64,000 nucleotides of DNA, from positions 248,001 through 312,000 of the forward strand of contig JAUILN010000004.1 in NCBI GenBank assembly GCA_030432695.1, given 5' to 3'. The notes beneath the pieces are model-generated. The model saw nothing but the letters and a program-made list of their open reading frames with translations. It was not told where the DNA came from and ran no database searches. Made by a program: the position numbers and the translations under genes. Source of the DNA: a bacterium (GTDB lineage: Bacteria > Planctomycetota > UBA1135 > UBA2386). Of the stretch, positions 59,692-64,000 are shown piece by piece (positions within the stretch are counted from its first letter, which is position 1; the number at the start of each line of letters is the position of its first letter).

Positions 59692-61227
59692 ATGATCCCC
59701 ATCCGCACAATCGCCTTCCTCGTCACGACCTTGGCATCGGCTGGCCTCGCCGCCCAGTCGGGCCCACCGAGTGTGTTGCGCTTCGATGCCGCCTACCACC
59801 TGGGTGAGTACGGCGTGAACGTGCCCTCGAGCGCCGCCGCCCTGCCGCGGGTGTTCGCGACCCGCGGCGACGTGATGCTCCGCGCCGACGGCACTCAGTC
59901 GGCGACCGTCACCACCCGCGACCTGTACGCGAACCCCGCCTTCGACCGGACCGCGACCGGCACCTGGCCCGGCACCTGGTTCGTCTCGCCGGACGGGCGG
60001 ATCGAGATCGACTCCGGTGGCGTGGACGTGATGGACTGGTGGATCGCCCCCGACGGCGCGGCGATCGTCGGCACGCGTTCGCGGGTCCGCACCGACAGCT
60101 ACTTGCTGGTCGCGCTCCGCAAGGGCAATGGTCTCGGACTGGGTACCGCCTCGGGTACCTACCGCCTGGTGCAGGTCACCCTGCGCTTCGACGCCACCGG
60201 CGGGATCGAGGGCGAGACCGTCCGCGGCGATGCGGTGTTCGATGGTGCCGGTGGCTTCCGGCTCACGGGCACCCGGCAGACCGCGCGCGCCGACGGCACG
60301 TTCAGCCATGCACCGGCGTCGCTCACCGGCAGCTACACCGTGGCCGGTGACGGTGCCTTGTCACTCGGCGCGTTCGGCACCGGTGGTATTGCCGCCGCCG
60401 GCGAGGCGCTGTTCGCCGCCGATCTCGAACCGCGCGCGATCCGCCTCACCGTCGCGGTGCGCAAGGCGACTACCCTCGACCTCCGCGACCTCACAGGCTC
60501 GTGGGGCTTCGGCTACCAGGAGCTGCTCACCGGCACCGGCGTCGACCATCCGCTCACCTACACCTACAACGGCGAGGTGGTGTTCACCGCGACCGGTCCG
60601 GCGGTCGGCAGCTATGCGCGCAGCGGCTTCGACGTGGAGAGCACTCCGGTCGGCACCCGCGCCCAGAACTCGATCGCCGCCGGCCAACTCGCCATCGTCG
60701 GCGGCGACACGCTGCGAGCCGACCCCTCCGACCCCGAGCCGCTCGACCTCGCGGTCACGCCTGGCGGCACCTTCCTGCTCGGCTCCCAGCTGTTCGGGGT
60801 GACCGAGATGTTCCTGGGCCTGCGGATCTGCGGCGGCTCGCACAACTTCGGCACCGCCACACCGGGCCTCGGCAGCATCGCCCCGGCGATCGGCATGCAC
60901 ACCTTCCCGCTGCTCGGCAATGCCGCGTTCGCGATCGAGCTCGCCGACGGCCGCAGCCGTGCACCGGCCGCTTTGGTCTACGGCCTCACGCCCCAGGTCG
61001 CGGGCCTGCCGTTCCTCGGCGGCACGCTGCACGTCGATCCGGCGGGCCTGCTCGGAGCTCTGCCGTTGACGCTCGCGGCGGACGGCTCGGCCAGCGTGCC
61101 CTTCGCGATCCCCAATGATCCTGCGCTGGATGGGTTCGAGTTGGTCTGGCAGGAGATCGTGGCGGATGCGGCGGGGCCGGCGGGGTTCGCGCTGAGCGAT
61201 GGGTTGGTGACGCGGATGTGTCGGTGA
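59692..61227 (+). CDS. Secreted beta-rich protein with conserved C-terminal module
   Basis: 511 aa from ATG 59692; signal peptide IAFLVTTLASAGLAAQ. Repeated beta segments (GTYRLVQVTLRFDATGGIEG, AVFDGAGGFRLTGTRQTAR, SLTGSYTVAGDGALSLG, ALFAADLEPRAIRLTVAVRK) suggest a beta-barrel or propeller-like fold with internal repeats. The C-terminal about 110 residues are the shared module (FLGGTLHVDPAGLLGALP, IPNDPALDGFELVWQEIVAD, LSDGLVTRMCR). No catalytic motif is seen. It is followed by the 43-nt palindrome at 61238-61280, probably its terminator. Confidence 0.75.
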   Translation: MIPIRTIAFLVTTLASAGLAAQSGPPSVLRFDAAYHLGEYGVNVPSSAAALPRVFATRGDVMLRADGTQSATVTTRDLYANPAFDRTATGTWPGTWFVSPDGRIEIDSGGVDVMDWWIAPDGAAIVGTRSRVRTDSYLLVALRKGNGLGLGTASGTYRLVQVTLRFDATGGIEGETVRGDAVFDGAGGFRLTGTRQTARADGTFSHAPASLTGSYTVAGDGALSLGAFGTGGIAAAGEALFAADLEPRAIRLTVAVRKATTLDLRDLTGSWGFGYQELLTGTGVDHPLTYTYNGEVVFTATGPAVGSYARSGFDVESTPVGTRAQNSIAAGQLAIVGGDTLRADPSDPEPLDLAVTPGGTFLLGSQLFGVTEMFLGLRICGGSHNFGTATPGLGSIAPAIGMHTFPLLGNAAFAIELADGRSRAPAALVYGLTPQVAGLPFLGGTLHVDPAGLLGALPLTLAADGSASVPFAIPNDPALDGFELVWQEIVADAAGPAGFALSDGLVTRMCR

Positions 61228-61237
61228 CCGCGCCGCC

Positions 61238-61280
61238 GGAGTTTTTCCAACTGGTGCCTGGCACCGGTTGGAAAAACTCC
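61238..61280. terminator. 43-nt near-perfect palindrome, probable terminator
   Basis: The arms begin GGAGTTTTTCCAAC and end GTTGGAAAAACTCC, centred on GGTGCCTGGCACC at 61253-61265. There are two G.T-type mismatches in an otherwise perfect palindrome. It starts 11 bp after the stop of the gene at 59692-61227. The run of five T in the left arm and five A in the right arm would give a hairpin readable from either strand. It could also be a mobile palindromic repeat. Confidence 0.65.
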
Positions 61281-62014
61281 GAACGCGTCTCGGCGAGAAG
61301 TCTCCGGCCTGAGCCGGGTGCCGTTGCGCTCACCGCATCCCTGCTGGTGCCCGTCAATGCCCAGACCGGCGCATCCTGCCGCAACGCTTCGTCCCTCGAC
61401 GGAACCGACCACCACTTGGTGGTTCCCACCTCCGGTGCTTTCCTGAACCCGACTGCGAGGACCGTCGAGGACTCCGTCGTGCGACGCGTCGACCATGGTG
61501 GAGCGATCGTCGAGTAGAGCGATGAGCGCGGCTCCGCGTCGGACCGCGCAGTCGGCCGCCGCCTTCGACCGAACGGCGCGACGTGCTTGTGGTTGGCCCG
61601 GAGACGGGGACTGCGATTCGTGGAGCAGCTCGAGACGCGAGACATCCACGGGGCTCTTCCGAGGTGCCGCGGCGCGGTGAGCAGACGTCCGCGCGACGCA
61701 CCGTGCGGGTGGAATGCGGGCGATGCGCTGCTCGTGGTCGGGAGGCCCGACAGCCTCGGTTGAGGTGCGCGCTCTGATGGCTCGGCGGACCCTGAGTCGT
61801 GGGAAACTGCGAGTTCCCCGCGGGCGTCTTCCACATGTCCCGATTCCTGGGCGAGGTCGATGACGATCGAGCACCGCCTGCGGTCGTTCGCCTCGTGCGT
61901 TCAACCGCGAGAGGCTCCCGTGTTCGACTCGGTCGCCCGGCCGCGTCGCTCGCGCGACGCTGTGCGTGAGCCCGGCGAGTGCCGGGGAGCAACCTCGAAC
62001 GGAGAGAGTGCCCG
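61281..62014. other. Intergenic region of about 730 bp before the second lectin gene
   Basis: No convincing gene is visible. Open frames are short or Arg-rich. A small hairpin ACCACC-ACTT-GGTGGT lies at 61408-61423. The right end contains GGAGAG at 62001-62006, a ribosome-binding sequence for the gene at 62015. No transposase remnants or RNA genes recognised. Confidence 0.5.
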
Positions 62015-64000
62015 ATGAACCGACCGTTGAAGTTCGTCGCCTGTGTGGCGGCGATGTTGTCGAGTCCGGTTGCTACCCAACAGGTTCTTTCCACCGATGC
62101 GAGTCTGTTGCAGGTAGGTGACGCCCTGCTCTGGCTTCACGATGGCTCCACTGGAGAGGTGGTAGCCTCCGACGGAGCGACGCTCCATCCCACGGGCGTG
62201 CCAGCCACCGGCACGATCGGCCTTCCTCTGGGGTCCAATCTGCCGGTCTGGAGCGGGGGAACCGTCTGGCTGGCGCATGCCGACGGCACGCGCAGCGTTC
62301 TTCAGACTCCCTTTGCGCCCGACGGACTCGACGCCAATGCCGAGATACCGACCGTCTGGCGCGAGCTGGTGGGCGGCGGCTTGCCGCCGGTGGTGGAGAT
62401 CGCGGAGTTCGACGGCTTCGGTTGGCGGACCCGGCTGCGTCAAGTCGTGCCAGGGAACCCGATCGAGGCGTGTCCCTATACGGTCGTGCAGCGGCCGGGT
62501 CGTTACGTCGTCAACTTCGACGCCGACAGCAATGGCGACGCGATGGTCGATCTCCTCGGTAGCTCGTATGCGTTGCTCAACGGTACCGGCTGGGCGTGTC
62601 GACTGGATACCTTCTCCCAAGGGGTCTGGGTCACCGCCGAGCAGCTGGGAGGCCGCAGCGATCGCGTCCTCCTGTGGTTCGACGACGGCAGGGAGCTGGA
62701 ACTCGACTTCCCGCCGGGCTGGGGCTGGCAGGGCGGCGGAGACAACCGGCTGTTCGAATGGACTCCCGGCTTCCCCGCGGTCGACAACATCGACCCCGAA
62801 CTCGGCATCGTGTCGGTCACGGCGGCGACTCCTCGCTTCGTCAGTCCTCCAGATGGCCGCATCTTCGAGTTCTTCCACTGTGGACCCCTGGACGACCTTG
62901 TCGCGGTCGTCGCCCCGACGGCTGTGGGTCCGTTCGATCTCGCGCTCTATGATGCCTCGTCGGGGCAATGGCGCTCCTGGGCGAGCGGGCTGGTCACCGC
63001 GTCGTGGATCGGGTCGCTCGCCGACGGCGCGCTGATGTCGCTCGAGAATGCCGGCGGCACGAAGCGCCTGGTCCTGGTTTCGCCCCGTCGTGCGATGCCG
63101 GTCACCGACCTGGCGTTCGACGTGGTCGCCGATCGGACGTCGGGGACCGCGCGCGTGGGCGACCGCCTGCTGTTCGCCGCTCGCACCGCCGGCGCCGGCC
63201 TCGAGTTCTGGATCTCCGATGGGACCCCCGGGAGCACCGAGCGCCTGGTCGACTTCACGCCGGGTGCCGCCGACACGCAGATCGACCGCATCGTGTCGCG
63301 TGGTGATCTCGGCGCGGTCGTGCAGATCACGGTGGGCACGCGGCAGCAGATCCTGACGATCGACGAACTCGATCTCGTCTGGCGCCTCGATGCGGGTTCC
63401 GGTCGCCGCTACCGCCGGATCGAGCCGCGAACCTTCGCCAGCGCGCAGCAGATTGCCGAACGTCTCGGCGGCCACCTTGCGACCCTGAACAGTGGCTCCG
63501 AGCAGGATTTCGTCTGGAACACCTTCGGCGGTGAGAACCTGTGGATCGGGTTGCGGCGTTCGGCGTCGAACCCACAGACGTTCGAGTGGGTGACCGGCGA
63601 GCCCGTGCAGTTCACCAACTGGTGTCCCGGGGAGCCGAACGGCCTGCCCGGTGAGGATGCGGTCCACCTCGCCGACTTCCCGGGCTTCTGCTCGGGCGGC
63701 TGGAACGACCAGGACCCGAACGACGTCTACCCGGCGATCGTCGAACGCACCGACCGACCCGGCGCGGTCGAGGTCCTCGGTTCGGGATGCGCTGCCGTGC
63801 GCGGTGCTCCGCCCAGCCGGGCCGCAGTGCAGAGCGGCGCTCCTCGGATCGGCCAGAGTGTCGAGGTCCGCTTCGACAGCTTCGCAGCCACATCGGTCGA
63901 CGCGTGGTGGCTCAGCCTCGGCTTGGCCGGCCTCGACGGGATCGGCAACGGCTATCCGTTCGACCTCGCGCCCTTCGGATACCCCGGCTGCCGCGTCGAG
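62015..64000 (+). CDS. Secreted C-type lectin-domain protein (3' end outside window)
   Basis: At least 662 codons from ATG 62015, preceded by GGAGAGAG; the frame is open to the window edge. Signal peptide PLKFVACVAAMLSSPVATQQ. Residues about 25-455 are propeller-like (VLLWFDDGRELELDFPPGWG, GLEFWISDGTPGSTERLVDF). The C-type lectin-like domain lies at about 458-581: RRYRRIEPRTFASAQQIAER, HLATLNSGSEQDFVWNTFG, NLWIGLRRSASNPQTFEWVT, TNWCPGEPNGLPGEDAVH, GGWNDQDPNDVYPAIVE. It contains the EPN and WND motifs that in animal lectins make the calcium/mannose site. The start of the shared C-terminal module (FDLAPFGYPGCRVE) ends the window. It is a paralogue of the gene at 18942-21116. Confidence 0.85.
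   Translation, partial: MNRPLKFVACVAAMLSSPVATQQVLSTDASLLQVGDALLWLHDGSTGEVVASDGATLHPTGVPATGTIGLPLGSNLPVWSGGTVWLAHADGTRSVLQTPFAPDGLDANAEIPTVWRELVGGGLPPVVEIAEFDGFGWRTRLRQVVPGNPIEACPYTVVQRPGRYVVNFDADSNGDAMVDLLGSSYALLNGTGWACRLDTFSQGVWVTAEQLGGRSDRVLLWFDDGRELELDFPPGWGWQGGGDNRLFEWTPGFPAVDNIDPELGIVSVTAATPRFVSPPDGRIFEFFHCGPLDDLVAVVAPTAVGPFDLALYDASSGQWRSWASGLVTASWIGSLADGALMSLENAGGTKRLVLVSPRRAMPVTDLAFDVVADRTSGTARVGDRLLFAARTAGAGLEFWISDGTPGSTERLVDFTPGAADTQIDRIVSRGDLGAVVQITVGTRQQILTIDELDLVWRLDAGSGRRYRRIEPRTFASAQQIAERLGGHLATLNSGSEQDFVWNTFGGENLWIGLRRSASNPQTFEWVTGEPVQFTNWCPGEPNGLPGEDAVHLADFPGFCSGGWNDQDPNDVYPAIVERTDRPGAVEVLGSGCAAVRGAPPSRAAVQSGAPRIGQSVEVRFDSFAATSVDAWWLSLGLAGLDGIGNGYPFDLAPFGYPGCRVE

Overview
The window is high-GC bacterial DNA that most resembles a Planctomycetota chromosome. 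No ribosomal marker is present, so this rests on gene content. There are three pairs of an ECF sigma factor with a TPR-bearing Ser/Thr kinase, many large secreted proteins (FG-GAP, C-type lectin, beta-helix, kelch-like), and a cupredoxin-PA14 protein coupled to a PQQ-dehydrogenase-like propeller. Genes are closely packed on both strands. Many long reading frames opposite real genes are artefacts of the high GC. I see no rRNA, tRNA or CRISPR array.

Layout. 1-6.3 kb: tail of a secreted protein, a DUF2167 membrane protein, a thioredoxin-like protein and two secreted proteins. 6.5-18 kb: a divergent sigma/kinase pair, an RND efflux pump with its adaptor, and a second sigma/kinase pair. 18-24.3 kb: a frameshifted secreted gene, a C-type lectin protein, and a translationally coupled three-gene GTPase operon. 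24.4-30.1 kb: an FG-GAP protein, an M60-like metallopeptidase and glutamate dehydrogenase. 30.1-36.6 kb: a kelch-like gene cut in two by a 5,063-bp insert carrying a ribbon-helix-helix fragment, a lower-GC beta-helix gene, a truncated IS66 and an ISKra4-like element. 36.8-53.8 kb: tandem 408-aa beta-helix paralogues, the PQQ/cupredoxin pair, a reprolysin-like protease, a third kinase/sigma pair, a HIT hydrolase/metallophosphatase pair, a small lipoprotein and another FG-GAP protein. 54.5-59.5 kb: a cysteine-rich secreted protein, a large membrane-anchored protein and a C39-like/DUF1573-like protein. 59.7-64 kb: a secreted beta-rich protein, a 43-nt palindrome and a second C-type lectin protein that runs off the window.

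How it fits together. The dominant theme is export. About a dozen secreted proteins with unrelated N-terminal parts end in a similar C-terminal beta-rich module (a GxGC / PGC motif, then a DPxL...Q...SN pattern), which may be a shared sorting or anchoring domain. The sigma/kinase pairs provide signalling. The two most system-like loci are the GTPase operon at 21.3-24.3 kb and the Cys-rich/C39-like cluster at 54.5-59.5 kb. Several start codons without a Shine-Dalgarno sequence have a TAnnCT hexamer 6-9 nt upstream, which suggests leaderless transcripts.
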